Positions 8,518 to 18,297 of a stretch of DNA of 64,000 nucleotides are shown here, in pieces. This stretch comes from Skermania sp. ID1734 (GTDB lineage Bacteria > Actinomycetota > Actinomycetes > Mycobacteriales > Mycobacteriaceae). The notes below the pieces were generated by a model. That model was not told the origin of the DNA. It saw only the letters and a list, made by a program, of their open reading frames with translations, and did no database searches. The stretch's first letter is position 1. Each line of letters begins with the position of its first letter. The DNA lies in assembly GCF_007489285.1 (NCBI RefSeq), contig NZ_VLIY01000005.1:1-64000 (forward strand). The letters are read 5' to 3'. Position numbers and translations under genes: made by a program.

Positions 8518-9375
8518 CTAGCTGCGGGCGAGGGCACCGACCTTCGCTGCCGCCGCTCGGCCATCCACCAAGCCCTTTTCGAAGAACGCCACGCGCTGGG
8601 ATTCGTCGAACGCCGAAAGCGGCGGGATGGGCCGTTCGGGTCGCAGGAGTTCGGTGCGCACCCCGCGGTCCTCCAGATCGTCGAGTTCGCGGGCGGTGGC
8701 CCGATCGGAGAATCGGCCGGCCCAGTCGTCGCCCCCGAGCGGACTGATGACCAGCACCGAATCAATGTCTTCGGGCAGCAGGTCTGCGCTCGTCGGCGAC
8801 CACAGGCCGCCGTCGACGTAGCTGCTTGCGCCGATGGTCACCGCCGGGAAGATGCCGGGCACCGCGCACGAGGACGCGACGACGGGCAGTAAATCCACGG
8901 CGTCGTCGACGGACCACAGTCTCCGTTCGCCGGTCCCGGCGTCGATCGAGACGATGCGCAGTTTCGGCGACCAGTCGAGCGGACCGATGATGTCGGCAAA
9001 CATGCCCAGCCACGCTTCTTCGGTCATGGTCAACGAGCGGGCGGCAATCTCCGCGATGGCCGCGGCCGCCGTGGGATCCATGAACTGGATCGGGCTCCAG
9101 CGGGTGAGCACCTGGAGGTTGGCCATCGCGCTGCCCTTGGTCATGGGCTGACCCGACATCCGCAGCGGCGACTGCTCGCCTGCGATGTAGCCCTTCAGCG
9201 ACGAAGGATCGGGACCGGACAGCAGCAGGCTGCCGACGATCGAGCCCGCCGACGTGCCGAGGACTATGTCGGAGTCCCGCAGGTTTACGCCTGCCTCGTG
9301 CAGACCGATGACGACGCCGCACTCCCAGGCCAAGCCGGTCAGACCGCCGCCGGCCAGGATGAGACCGAACGGCAT
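8518..9375 (-). CDS. Patatin-like phospholipase
   Basis: A 285-residue patatin-family protein. The oxyanion loop GGGLTG is at residues 9-14, the nucleophile motif GTSAGS at 40-45 has Ser43, and the catalytic dyad Asp sits in DGG at 188-190. Patatin lipases hydrolyse acyl chains from phospholipids or neutral lipids. No signal peptide is present. Its ATG overlaps the pckG stop codon (TGATG), so the two are translationally coupled despite unrelated roles. Convergent with the NDH-2-like gene. Confidence 0.88.
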   Translation of the reverse strand: MPFGLILAGGGLTGLAWECGVVIGLHEAGVNLRDSDIVLGTSAGSIVGSLLLSGPDPSSLKGYIAGEQSPLRMSGQPMTKGSAMANLQVLTRWSPIQFMDPTAAAAIAEIAARSLTMTEEAWLGMFADIIGPLDWSPKLRIVSIDAGTGERRLWSVDDAVDLLPVVASSCAVPGIFPAVTIGASSYVDGGLWSPTSADLLPEDIDSVLVISPLGGDDWAGRFSDRATARELDDLEDRGVRTELLRPERPIPPLSAFDESQRVAFFEKGLVDGRAAAAKVGALARS

Positions 9376-11234
9376 CAGCCGTTGAGCCGCTGCTTGAGCG
9401 CCTCGAACTCATCGCGGATGCCGGTCGGCAATTTGTCCCCGATGAACTCGAACCACTCTTCGATGAGCGGGATTTCTTTCTTCCATTCTTCGACGTCGAC
9501 CTTCAGCGACGCGTCGACGTCATCGCGATCCACGTTCAGACCGTCGAGGTCGAGGTGCTCCGCGGTGGGCACATTGCCGATGGCGGTGACCTCGGCGTCG
9601 GCCTTGCCCTCGATGCGGTTGACGATCCATTCCAGAACCCGCGAGTTCTCGCCGAAGCCCGGCCACAGGAATCGGCCGTCGCTGCCACGGCGGAACCAGT
9701 TGACGTAGAAGATCTTCGGCAACTTCTCCGCATCCGCATTCTTGCCGAGGTTGATCCAGTGGTTGATGTAGTCGCCGACGTGATAGCCCATGAATGGCAG
9801 CATGGCCATTGGGTCGCGGCGCACCGTGCCGACCTTGCCCTCGGCGGCGGCGGTCTGCTCAGAGCTCATCGTCGCGCCCATGAAAACGCCGTGCTGCCAG
9901 TTCAGCGACTCGGTGACCAGCGGGACCGTGGTCTTGCGGCGACCGCCGAAGAGGATCGCCGAGATGGGCACGCCCTGCGGGTCGTCCCACTCGGGAGCGA
10001 GGATCGGGCACTGCGACATCGGCGTGCAGTAACGCGAATTCGGGTGCGCTGCTTTGGTGTCCGTCTCGCGCAGGACCCAGTCGTTGCCCTTCCAATCGAT
10101 CAGGTGATCGGGCTCGCCCTCGAGGCCCTCCCACCACACGTCGTTGTCGTCGGTGAGCGCGACGTTGGTGAAGACAGTGTTGCCCGCTGCGATCGTCTTC
10201 ATCGCGTTGGGGTTCGATGACCAGTTGGTGCCGGGGGCGACACCGAAGAACCCGTACTCCGGGTTCACCGCGTAGAGGCGGCCGTCCTTGCCGAAGCGCA
10301 TCCAGGCGATGTCATCACCGAGCGTCTCGGCCCGCCATCCCGGGACGGTCGGCTGGAGCATGGCCAGGTTGGTCTTGCCGCAGGCGCTCGGGAAGGCCGC
10401 GGCAATGTAGTAGTTCTTGTTCTCCGGCGAGATCAGCTTGAGGATCAGCATGTGCTCGGCGAGCCAGCCCTCGTCGTGGGCCATGGCCGAGGCGATGCGC
10501 AGTGCGTAGCACTTTTTGCCCAGCAGCGCGTTGCCGCCGTAGCCGGAACCGAAGGACCAGATCTCGCGGTCTTCCGGGAAGTGGGTGATGTACTTCGTGT
10601 CGTTGCACGGCCACGGCACATCTTGCTGGCCCGGTTCCAGCGGCGCCCCCACGGAGTGCAGCGCCTTCACGAAAGGCCGGTCGGTGCCCAACTTGTCCAG
10701 GGCAGCCTTGCCCATACGGGTCATCACGCGCATGGAGACGACCACATAGGGCGAGTCGGTGATCTCGACGCCCAGCTTCGGGTCCTCGGCACCGAGTGGT
10801 CCCATGCAGAACGGCACCACATACATCGTGCGGCCGCGCATCGACCCACGGAATAGCTCCGTCAGGGTCTGGCGCATCTCGGTCGGATCCATCCAGTTGT
10901 TGGTCGGACCGGCGTCGGATTCCTGCCGAGAACAGATGAACGTGCGCGACTCGACGCGTGCGACGTCCGAGGGGTCCGACAGCGCCAGGAACGAGTTCGG
11001 CTTCTTGCGCTCGTCAAGTTTGCGGAAGGTGCCCGCCTCGACCAGTTCTGCGGTCAGTCGGTCCCACTCGGCGTCCGATCCGTCGGCCCAGACCACCTGG
11101 TCCGGCTCGGTGAGTTCGGCCACTTCGCGCACCCAAGCCAACAACTCGGCGTGCTGCGTCGGTGGCGTGTCGGACGCCCCCGCCCCACGGGATTCACTGT
11201 TTCCGCTTTGACCTGAAATGGTCGCTGAGGTCAT
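9375..11234 (-). CDS. pckG: Phosphoenolpyruvate carboxykinase (GTP)
   Basis: A 619-residue GTP-dependent PEP carboxykinase, the usual size for this family. It catalyses oxaloacetate + GTP to PEP + GDP + CO2, the first step of gluconeogenesis and essential for mycobacterial growth on fatty acids. Visible motifs are the GTP-specific P-loop region [13 protein letters not shown], the substrate-binding [10 protein letters not shown] near the N-terminus, and metal-site residues around LGDDIAWM. The start is ATG 11234, six bases after AGGAGA; a TTG one codon earlier is less likely. It occupies the position of M. tuberculosis Rv0211 relative to the GTPase genes and trmB. Confidence 0.97.
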   Translation of the reverse strand: MTSATISGQSGNSESRGAGASDTPPTQHAELLAWVREVAELTEPDQVVWADGSDAEWDRLTAELVEAGTFRKLDERKKPNSFLALSDPSDVARVESRTFICSRQESDAGPTNNWMDPTEMRQTLTELFRGSMRGRTMYVVPFCMGPLGAEDPKLGVEITDSPYVVVSMRVMTRMGKAALDKLGTDRPFVKALHSVGAPLEPGQQDVPWPCNDTKYITHFPEDREIWSFGSGYGGNALLGKKCYALRIASAMAHDEGWLAEHMLILKLISPENKNYYIAAAFPSACGKTNLAMLQPTVPGWRAETLGDDIAWMRFGKDGRLYAVNPEYGFFGVAPGTNWSSNPNAMKTIAAGNTVFTNVALTDDNDVWWEGLEGEPDHLIDWKGNDWVLRETDTKAAHPNSRYCTPMSQCPILAPEWDDPQGVPISAILFGGRRKTTVPLVTESLNWQHGVFMGATMSSEQTAAAEGKVGTVRRDPMAMLPFMGYHVGDYINHWINLGKNADAEKLPKIFYVNWFRRGSDGRFLWPGFGENSRVLEWIVNRIEGKADAEVTAIGNVPTAEHLDLDGLNVDRDDVDASLKVDVEEWKKEIPLIEEWFEFIGDKLPTGIRDEFEALKQRLNG

Positions 11235-11414
11235 CAAACTCTCCTGGCTGGGGCCGAATCGTTACATAGCGTGGCCTGCACCTACGATTCGATTTCCCCC
11301 TGGTTTGGCCGGGGGTTTACCCACACCTGCCGCAGGCGAAACCGATGCAGCGGATGCGGACACCGGGGTTCCTTAGACCTAGAGGTTAACTCTGTGCTAC
11401 GGGACCTTGGCGTT

Positions 11415-11436
11415 CGGGGCGAGTGCACTCACCCCG
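11415..11436 (-). terminator. Terminator hairpin at the end of the GTPase operon
   Basis: A 22-bp near-palindrome, CGGGG-x-GAGTGCACTC-x-CCCCG. On the minus strand the single mismatch becomes a U-G wobble, giving a 9-bp stem with a UGCA loop. It lies 16 bases after the stop codon of the gene ending at 11453, so it acts on the minus-strand transcript. Confidence 0.6.
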
Positions 11437-11452
11437 CTAGGTGCACGCCGAG

Positions 11453-11761
11453 CTATTTATCCAGCCTACCGTGGTCCGATTGGACCCAGTGGCCGACGCC
11501 ATCCGCCTCGCCGCGCAGCTCCCAGGCAGCGAACTCGCCGCTGCCACTCAACAGCGTCACATGATCGACGACCTCGTCGTGGTCGAGATCGGTTGCCACG
11601 ATCAAGCCGCCGTGCGAGTCCATCGTCAGCGTGTCGAGAACGCCGTCGCCGTCGATGTCCTGGATCGGATTGTGCAGTGCCACCGCGCCGAGATCGTCGA
11701 GCGACGAATGGGCGTCGAGGGCCGCGAGTTCGGGTAGCGCAAACTCGTTCGACGTCACCAT
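11453..11761 (-). CDS. Small acidic protein with Asp-rich repeat motif (DUF6802-like)
   Basis: A 102-residue protein starting at ATG 11761. It is acidic and carries IQDIDGDGVLDTLTM near residues 36-50 and DLDHDEVVDHVTL near residues 62-74, the two resembling each other and calcium-loop-like DxDxDG repeats. I recall similar small mycobacterial proteins classed as DUF6802, but this is not verified. It follows the larger GTPase gene with a 29-base gap, so it is the third gene of that operon. No signal peptide is present. Function is unknown; calcium binding would be speculation. Confidence 0.65.
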   Translation of the reverse strand: MVTSNEFALPELAALDAHSSLDDLGAVALHNPIQDIDGDGVLDTLTMDSHGGLIVATDLDHDEVVDHVTLLSGSGEFAAWELRGEADGVGHWVQSDHGRLDK

Positions 11762-11790
11762 GTTGACGGCTCCTCTCCGCGACCTATTGC

Positions 11791-13254
11791 TTAACCCTTC
11801 TGACGCGCCAACGCCGCGATCGGTTCCGTAAGAATCTGCAGATCTCGTTCGCAAACGGCCAACCGGCCGGCGCGTTTCGCCGCGATCTCGCGCAAGCGCC
11901 CGTCGAGCGCCGCGAGCCGTGCGTCAATGCGCTCGGAGTTGCGGGCGGTGATTTCCCGCAGACGCGCGGTCAACTGCGCTTCTGTCTCGACGACCAGCGC
12001 CTGCACGCGATGCTCGAGGTCCGCCTTCGCCGTGACGAGAGTGTCGGCCGCCCATTGCTGCACGTGCGCCCGGTCGGCCAGCTGCGCGCGTGAGCGGGCC
12101 AGCCACCACGCCGCGAAACCGCCGAGTGCCAGCGAGACCGGGATGGTTGCAATGTCGAGTGCTGGGATCATCGACAACGGCGACACCACCAGCCGGCTGA
12201 CACCGACCCCGGCCGAGGCGCCGAACGCCACCATGACGCGGTCCTCGATTCCGCGGTGCCGCGGTTGCGGTGCGTCCAGGGCGAGCGCTTCGACGGGCTC
12301 GGGCAACCGGAGGTCGGCGGCAATCTCATCGAGTGCCGCGACCTGTTGCAAGCGGCGCACCGCCGCCTCCTCGACGGTCGTCGTCAGCTCGGTGATCGTC
12401 TCTTGCAGCCGTCGGGGATATGCCCTCAGTGCCCGCCGATTCGCGCGGGCAATCTCGGCCCGGCTTGCCGTGTGTGCCGCGCGGACGCGATTTCCGATGT
12501 CGTGGGTCAGCTCGCCGCGGGCTAGCTGGAGCTGCGCTCGTAGTCCCGCGATGGCGTCCGCTCGCGCACCGTCACGACCGGCCAGCACGGCGGCGCGCTC
12601 GGCGCGGAGCGCCTGTGTTTCCTCGTCGCGCTGGGCCGCCGCCATCGCGGCCCGGATTCGCTCGCGGGTCCGCGCGATGAGTGCTTCTTCCGCCACCTGC
12701 AGACGACTATCCCGAGTCTCGCCGGTCTGTTCACGCAGCTCCTGCGCGATGGCGTCGAGAAGTTCGCGTATACCGCTGTGCGCCAGCACCCGATCCGAGT
12801 GCGTGTTCGCGAGTTGTCGCGCGGTGCGGGCCAGCCGGGCGGACACCGGCCACAGTCGTGCGTCCGGGTCAACCTGCGTTCGCAGGATTTCCAGGTTTCG
12901 CGCGGCGACCGCACGCCAATCGCGATGCGCATCGATCTTGTTCATTGCATAGAGCACTGGGCCGCGGATGTTCTCCGCCGCCCGCAGCGTGTCGCGGCCG
13001 ATCGGCGCGGCGGCATCAACAAGTAACACGAATACGGCGGCCTCGACCGGCGACGTTGCCCAGTCCAATTCGGGTGCAAGCAATCTCAATTCGTGCTCGA
13101 GTTCCGTCTTGCCGACGCCGCCTGGGCCGGCAATGTGGACCGCCAGTGTTGCGGGGTTGCGAACCCAAGCGCGCTGCAGCCCGTCGAGTCCTTCCGGATC
13201 CCAGCGCTGTACGACCGCCTCGACTTCTGCTGGGAGCGGTCGCGTTTCACCCAT
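11791..13254 (-). CDS. Membrane-associated P-loop GTPase with coiled coil
   Basis: A 487-residue protein. The Walker A motif GPGGVGKTE is near residues 43-51, and NKID (G4, guanine specificity) is near 114-117. A long, charged, Arg/Glu/Ala-rich helical middle part follows. Near residues 330-375 are hydrophobic segments (SLALGGFAAWWLA), and another coiled-coil stretch ends the protein. The overall plan recalls bacterial dynamin-like or Era-like membrane GTPases. The start is ATG 13254, which overlaps the upstream GTPase stop by 8 bases; open frame further upstream is an artefact. It probably corresponds to Rv0210 by position. Confidence 0.75.
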   Translation of the reverse strand: MGETRPLPAEVEAVVQRWDPEGLDGLQRAWVRNPATLAVHIAGPGGVGKTELEHELRLLAPELDWATSPVEAAVFVLLVDAAAPIGRDTLRAAENIRGPVLYAMNKIDAHRDWRAVAARNLEILRTQVDPDARLWPVSARLARTARQLANTHSDRVLAHSGIRELLDAIAQELREQTGETRDSRLQVAEEALIARTRERIRAAMAAAQRDEETQALRAERAAVLAGRDGARADAIAGLRAQLQLARGELTHDIGNRVRAAHTASRAEIARANRRALRAYPRRLQETITELTTTVEEAAVRRLQQVAALDEIAADLRLPEPVEALALDAPQPRHRGIEDRVMVAFGASAGVGVSRLVVSPLSMIPALDIATIPVSLALGGFAAWWLARSRAQLADRAHVQQWAADTLVTAKADLEHRVQALVVETEAQLTARLREITARNSERIDARLAALDGRLREIAAKRAGRLAVCERDLQILTEPIAALARQKG

Positions 13255-14125
13255 GGCATGCCTGGAGAATCCGACTGCCGGCGGCGCTGCGCAGGAACTC
13301 TTCGATGTCGTCGCGGCAATCACCACGTGCGGCGAGCCGGGCCAATTCGTCGAGGAGCGTCTGCGCCCGCCGCTGCGCATTGCGCCGTAGCTGCCCGGCG
13401 AGTGCAGCGCGCGCCGCTGGAACGCCACTTGCGCCGTGCATGACTAGGAGCAGTGCGTCCGCATCCAGCGTCGGCTCACGGCGCAGCGTGTCGATCGCGC
13501 AGCCAACTCCGAAGAAATCCCAGCGATCGAGCAGGGCTCGTCGAGCCGATGTCGGCACCGCAACGTCGGCATCAACAAAGAGGTCAGGCGAGAGCAGCAG
13601 GATCGGGTCGTTGCCGTCAGCGAGCGTGCGAAGAGAGTCCACCTCCGACGGCGTCAACCGTTGCGCCACCGTCGCCGCGGCTGTGCTCGCCACCAAGGGG
13701 ACCGTCGGCGAACCGGTGCACTCGGCAATCGAATCGGCTCGGGCCGCAGCGGCTGGCCACCCACCAGGTATGGCGTCCGCCTTGTTCAGCACGATCAATA
13801 CCCGCTCGTGTTCCACCAGAGCCGCCCGGTCCGCCGGTTGGGCGGATTCGGCAAGGACGTAGATGACCAGATCGCCGTCCAGCGCCGGCGCGGCTCCGTC
13901 GGGATGATCCGTGGTGGCAATCTCGGCACCGGCACAGTCGAGTGCCCGTGCCACCGACGAACGGCCGACGCCCGCACGCCCGGCGATCTGCACGCGCAGC
14001 GGTCGCAGAAAGTCGTCGACGACCGCTGTCGCCGACGAAGCCGATCCGGAATCGTTGCGCTGCAATCGCGTGATGAGCTGCTCGAGCTCGCTAGTCCCCA
14101 CCGTTTCCCCCTCCGGTGCGGTCAT
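13247..14125 (-). CDS. P-loop GTPase-like protein, partner of the downstream GTPase
   Basis: A 292-residue protein with Walker A GRAGVGRSS near residue 50 and NKAD (G4) near 116-119. The Lys of GxxxxGK[ST] is replaced by Arg (GVGRSS), which usually weakens nucleotide binding or hydrolysis. There is no transmembrane segment, unlike the larger downstream protein, to which it is translationally coupled by an 8-base overlap. I chose ATG 14125 over the upstream GTG because homology to the GTPase fold starts well after it. It is divergent from trmB with a 109-bp gap. Probably Rv0209 by position. The two GTPases may work as a heteromer. Confidence 0.7.
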   Translation of the reverse strand: MTAPEGETVGTSELEQLITRLQRNDSGSASSATAVVDDFLRPLRVQIAGRAGVGRSSVARALDCAGAEIATTDHPDGAAPALDGDLVIYVLAESAQPADRAALVEHERVLIVLNKADAIPGGWPAAAARADSIAECTGSPTVPLVASTAAATVAQRLTPSEVDSLRTLADGNDPILLLSPDLFVDADVAVPTSARRALLDRWDFFGVGCAIDTLRREPTLDADALLLVMHGASGVPAARAALAGQLRRNAQRRAQTLLDELARLAARGDCRDDIEEFLRSAAGSRILQACHG

Positions 14126-14234
14126 TGTTGCAGGCGAATACTTGGTCGCACGCCACGGCACCAAGCGGCATGCCTCAACAACAATCAGCAGGCCCAGGTG
14201 TCACACACGCCCGTTCATGCGTGACAATTGACGG

Positions 14235-14957
14235 GTGAACGACGCCGATCCAGCCGCTGTCGACGAGCAGCGCCGCGGCTCTCGGCTCCATCCACGCGTC
14301 ACGAGTTTTCGATCGCGCCGCGGGTCGCTGACCGACGCCCAACAGCAGGCCTGGGACCGGATGTGGCCGCGCATCGGCCGCGATGTCACCGCCCCAGACT
14401 TCGGTTCGTTCGCCTCGTGGTTCGGCCGCGATGCACCGCTGATCCTCGAGATCGGCTCCGGCACGGGAACGGCGACGGCAGCGATGGCGCTAGCCGAGCC
14501 GCACGTGAACCTCGTCGCCATCGAGGTGTACCGGCCCGGCCTGGCTCAGCTGGTGCAGCACATCGAGCGGGAAGACATCGGCAATATCCGGTTGCTGCGC
14601 GGCGACGCGGTGGAAGTGCTGGAGTCCCTGGTGGCTCCGGAATCACTCACCGGCGTGCGCGTATTCTTTCCGGATCCCTGGCCCAAGGCCCGGCACCACA
14701 AGCGGCGGCTCCTACAGCCGCCTACCGTGGCGCTCATCGCCGATCGGTTGCGTCCCGGAGGTGTGTTGCACGTCGCTACCGACCATGCGGACTACGCCTC
14801 CTACATCCGATCCGTCGGCGACGCTGAACCCCAGCTCACGGCCCTGGACTGGGAGTCGCCGATGACGCACGAGCGGCCGGTGACCAAGTTCGAACGCAAA
14901 GCCCACCGGGCGGGTAGCGCCGTCACCGAGCTGATATGGGGGAAGATCGGAGCATGA
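14235..14957 (+). CDS. trmB: tRNA (guanine-N7-)-methyltransferase
   Basis: A 240-residue SAM-dependent methyltransferase that methylates G46 in the tRNA variable loop. Visible features are the SAM motif LEIGSGTGTATA near residues 70-81, the family signature VFFPDPWPKARHHKRR near 144-159, and GGVLHVATDHADYA. A Ser/Arg-rich N-terminal 40 residues precede the domain. The start is GTG 14235. The stop codon overlaps the ATG of the next gene (ATGA), so trmB, the NYN protein and mmpL3 form one coupled unit, as in M. tuberculosis Rv0208c-Rv0206c. Confidence 0.96.
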   Translation: MNDADPAAVDEQRRGSRLHPRVTSFRSRRGSLTDAQQQAWDRMWPRIGRDVTAPDFGSFASWFGRDAPLILEIGSGTGTATAAMALAEPHVNLVAIEVYRPGLAQLVQHIEREDIGNIRLLRGDAVEVLESLVAPESLTGVRVFFPDPWPKARHHKRRLLQPPTVALIADRLRPGGVLHVATDHADYASYIRSVGDAEPQLTALDWESPMTHERPVTKFERKAHRAGSAVTELIWGKIGA

Positions 14958-15661
14958 CCCTCAGCGAAGCGCCGCCTGAACCGATGTCCGTCGGCGACGT
15001 CCTCGGCGCCCCCAGCGGCGACGGCCGCGACGTGCGCCGAGTGTTGCTGGTGTGGGACGCGCCCAATCTCGACATGGGCCTAGGGGCGATTCTCGGTGGC
15101 CGGCCCACGGCCGCGTACCGCCCGCGCTTCGACGCGCTTGGTCGTTGGCTGCTCGCCCGGACTGCAGAGATCTCGGCCGGGGCGAAGGGCCAGATCGAGC
15201 CGGAGGCGACGGTGTTCACCAACATCGCCCCCGGCAGCGCCGATGTGGTGCGGCCGTGGGTGGAGGCGCTGCGCAACGTCGGGTTCGCTGTCTTTGCCAA
15301 ACCCAAGATCGATGAAGACTCCGACGTGGACAGCGACATGCTGGCCCACATACAGTTGCGCGCTCGCGACAACGGTCTGGCCGGCATCATGGTCGCCTCC
15401 GCCGACGGGCAGGCATTCCGGCTACCGCTCGAAGACATCGCCGCCACCGGAGTTCCGGTGCAGGTGCTGGGTTTTCGTGAGCACGCCAGCTGGGCGGTCA
15501 GCTCGGAGACGCTGGAATTCCTCGACCTCGAAGACATCCCTGGCGTGTTCCGGGAACCGTTGCCCCGGATCAGCCTCGATTCTTTGCCCGACGAGGGCGC
15601 GTGGCTGCAGCCGTTCCGGCCGCTATCGGCACTGCTCACAGCCCGTCCGGGAGTGGCTTAG
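14954..15661 (+). CDS. NYN-domain (PIN-like RNase) protein, Rv0207c-like
   Basis: A 235-residue protein with an NYN/PIN-like nuclease fold. Conserved acidic residues are visible in LLVWDAPNLDM (near residues 31-41), DEDSDVDSDMLAH (near 118-130) and MVASADGQAF (near 143-152), the spacing expected of metal-binding Asp residues in NYN RNases. It sits between trmB and mmpL3 with overlaps on both sides. Conservation of this arrangement in mycobacteria suggests an RNA-processing role next to tRNA modification, but its substrate is unknown. Confidence 0.85.
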   Translation: MTLSEAPPEPMSVGDVLGAPSGDGRDVRRVLLVWDAPNLDMGLGAILGGRPTAAYRPRFDALGRWLLARTAEISAGAKGQIEPEATVFTNIAPGSADVVRPWVEALRNVGFAVFAKPKIDEDSDVDSDMLAHIQLRARDNGLAGIMVASADGQAFRLPLEDIAATGVPVQVLGFREHASWAVSSETLEFLDLEDIPGVFREPLPRISLDSLPDEGAWLQPFRPLSALLTARPGVA

Positions 15662-18297
15662 TGTTCACGCGCTGGGGAGGGCTGGTCTACCGGCTGCGCT
15701 ACACCGTCATTGGCGTGATGGTGGTGTGCTTGCTGGCGCTCGGTGGGTACGGCCTGGGACTGTCGCGCCACTTGAGTCAGAGCGGCTGGGATGATCCGGG
15801 CTCGCAGTCATCGCAGGCGGCCCAGCTGCTCGACGCCACCTACGGTCGCGATCACACGGCCGATGTCGTCGCGATCTACACGGCGCCACCGGGCAAAACG
15901 GTGGACGATCCGGTGTTCGCGCAGAAGATCAAGGACAACCTCAACAATCTGGTACGGCAGTACCCGGACCAGATCCTCAAGATCAACGGTGGCTATTACA
16001 AGACCGACACCGGTCAGCAGTTGACCATCGGCACGGTCGACAAGTCGCACGAGCACGCGATCATGAGCATCGCGATCAAGGGCGACACCGATACCGAGCA
16101 AGCGCAGAACTTCACCGATGTCGAGGACGCCTTCAACATCCCGGGCATCAACGTGCAACTGGCCGGACTGCAACCCGTTGCGGGCGGCCTCAACGCCACC
16201 ATGCAGGCCGACGTGCACCGGATGGAGATTCTGGCGATTCCCGTGGTCGCCATATTGTTGTTCTTCATCTTCGGCGGCATCGTCGCCGCGGCACTGCCGC
16301 TGATCATCGGTGGCCTCACGGTGATCGGCGCGTGGGGAATCGTCCGGATCATCACCAACTTCACCGAGGTCAACGCCTTCGTCCTGAGCGTGGTGTCGCT
16401 GATCGGGCTCGGTCTGGCCATCGACTACGGCCTCTTCATCGTCAGCCGGTTCCGGGAGGAACTCGCCGAGGGGTACGACACCGCCACCGCGGTGCGTCGC
16501 AGCGTGATGACGGCAGGGCGCACCGTGGTGTCGAGCGCGACGATGATCGTCGCCAGCCTCGGCGGCCTGCTGATCTTCCCGCAGGGCTTCCTCAAATCCG
16601 TCGCATACGGCGCTATCGCCACGGTTGGCCTGGCCGCGATATGCGCGATCACAATTTTGCCGGCGTTGCTGGGCATCCTCGGCCGCCGCGTCGACGCGCT
16701 CGGTCTGAAGTTCTTCCGCAAGACCAAATCGACCGAAGAAATCGAAAACGGATTCTGGGGCAAGCTGACCCGCTGGGTGATGAAGCACCCGCTCAAGGTG
16801 ACCATTCCGATCGTCATCGGGCTGTTGCTGCTGATCATTCCGGTCAATGCCATCCAGTTCGGCGGGATCAGCGAAAAGTATCTGCCGCCGGATAATTCGA
16901 CCCGGATGGCGCAGGAAGAGTTCGACAAGCTGTTCCCGAACCAGCGCACCAACCCCATCAAGCTCGTCGTCGAGACGTCGAACACGCTCGATGTCGGCAA
17001 GGTGCTCTCGGAAGCGAACAATGCGCCGGGTCTGGTCAGCGGCGGCTTCCAGTTGCCCACCACGCCGACCAAGGACAACCTGTGGGTGCTGCAATCCGGC
17101 CTGCAGGACACCGACCACGCCAAACCGACCATCGACTATTTACGCAGCATGCCGGTGCCGGCCGACGCGAAGGTGATGGTCACCGGAACGCCGGCGATTC
17201 AGCAGGATTCGATCACGGCGCTGCTCGACCGGATGCCGCTGATGATCGTGATCGTCCTGGCGGTGACCACGATTCTGATGTTCCTCACGTTCGGATCACT
17301 GGTCTTGCCCATCAAGGCGGCGTTGATGAGCGCCCTCGGGCTGGGGTCGACACTGGGCATCTTGACCTGGATCTTCGTCGACGGTCATGGCGCCAAGCTG
17401 CTGAACTTCACGCCCGGCCCGATCATGTCGCCGGTGTTGGTGCTGATCATCGCGATCATCTATGGTCTCTCGACCGACTACGAGGTCTTCCTGCTGTCCC
17501 GGATGGTGGAGGCGCGCACGCTCGGCGCGAGCACCACCGAGGCCGTGCGGGTGGGCACCGCACACACCGGCCGCATCATCACGGCGGCCGCGTTGATCCT
17601 GATCGTGGTGACCGGCGCGTTCGGATTCTCCGACCTCGTGATGATGCAGTACATCGCCTACGGCATGATCTCGGCGCTCATCATCGACGCAACCCTGATC
17701 CGCATGTTCCTGGTGCCGGCGACCATGAAGTTGCTCGGCGACGACTGCTGGTGGGCGCCCGCGTGGCTCAAGCGATTGCAGGAGAAGCTCGGCCTCGGCG
17801 AGCCCATCCTCGAAGACGAGCGAATCCATGGCGAGGTGCCCGACCTCGGGGCGCAATTGCCCACGCAGGCCTTCCCGGTCGGAACGTCCGAGCCACGCAC
17901 CGAGCCCTTCGGGCGCATTGCCGCACCGTCACGCATCAAGCCGCCGCCGCAGGCGAACCAACCGGCTCCCCCGCGGCCGTCGAGCACGTTCCCGGTTCCG
18001 CCGCGCCAGCCCAGCGCCCGGCCGACGCCGCCGGCGGAACCGGAATCCGCTGCGCCGGAAACTGGGCGCGAGGAGATCGCCAATTGGTTGGCGGATCTGC
18101 GTCGGCCCAAGGATCGGGTGAGCAATGGCGCTGCCGCGCCGGAGCCGGCCGAGGCCGAGCAGCCGACCGAGGTCGTCCCAGAACATCCGGCCCCGAACGA
18201 TGCGGAGACCGTCGACGAACGGGGCCGCCACCATCGCAGCGGCGGCGGCCCCGGTCTGACCGTCAGCGAGTTGCTGAAGCGGCAGAATCCGAGCTGA
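15661..18297 (+). CDS. mmpL3: MmpL3, trehalose monomycolate exporter (RND family)
   Basis: An 878-residue RND-type membrane protein. Transmembrane bundles surround two periplasmic loops, and the proton-relay Asp-Tyr pairs are seen in LGLAIDYGLF (TM4) and YGLSTDYEVF (TM10). The C-terminal 170 residues are a hydrophilic Pro/Ala-rich tail. MmpL3 flips trehalose monomycolate across the inner membrane for cell-wall mycolate synthesis and is essential in mycobacteria. The GTG start at 15661 shares one base with the TAG stop of the NYN gene; frame extending upstream lies inside that gene. The 3' end overlaps the convergent DUF2339 gene by 35 bases. Confidence 0.97.
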   Translation: MFTRWGGLVYRLRYTVIGVMVVCLLALGGYGLGLSRHLSQSGWDDPGSQSSQAAQLLDATYGRDHTADVVAIYTAPPGKTVDDPVFAQKIKDNLNNLVRQYPDQILKINGGYYKTDTGQQLTIGTVDKSHEHAIMSIAIKGDTDTEQAQNFTDVEDAFNIPGINVQLAGLQPVAGGLNATMQADVHRMEILAIPVVAILLFFIFGGIVAAALPLIIGGLTVIGAWGIVRIITNFTEVNAFVLSVVSLIGLGLAIDYGLFIVSRFREELAEGYDTATAVRRSVMTAGRTVVSSATMIVASLGGLLIFPQGFLKSVAYGAIATVGLAAICAITILPALLGILGRRVDALGLKFFRKTKSTEEIENGFWGKLTRWVMKHPLKVTIPIVIGLLLLIIPVNAIQFGGISEKYLPPDNSTRMAQEEFDKLFPNQRTNPIKLVVETSNTLDVGKVLSEANNAPGLVSGGFQLPTTPTKDNLWVLQSGLQDTDHAKPTIDYLRSMPVPADAKVMVTGTPAIQQDSITALLDRMPLMIVIVLAVTTILMFLTFGSLVLPIKAALMSALGLGSTLGILTWIFVDGHGAKLLNFTPGPIMSPVLVLIIAIIYGLSTDYEVFLLSRMVEARTLGASTTEAVRVGTAHTGRIITAAALILIVVTGAFGFSDLVMMQYIAYGMISALIIDATLIRMFLVPATMKLLGDDCWWAPAWLKRLQEKLGLGEPILEDERIHGEVPDLGAQLPTQAFPVGTSEPRTEPFGRIAAPSRIKPPPQANQPAPPRPSSTFPVPPRQPSARPTPPAEPESAAPETGREEIANWLADLRRPKDRVSNGAAAPEPAEAEQPTEVVPEHPAPNDAETVDERGRHHRSGGGPGLTVSELLKRQNPS

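Noticed and set aside
15601-15660. Longer MmpL3 beginning inside the NYN gene
   Set aside because: The GTG overlapping the NYN stop codon (TAGTG) gives the normal MmpL3 N-terminus; upstream codons lie within the other gene.
15808-17118. Long minus-strand ORF opposite mmpL3
   Set aside because: Low-complexity Asp/Arg/Gln-rich translation typical of antisense frames in high-GC genes; mmpL3 is certain on the other strand.
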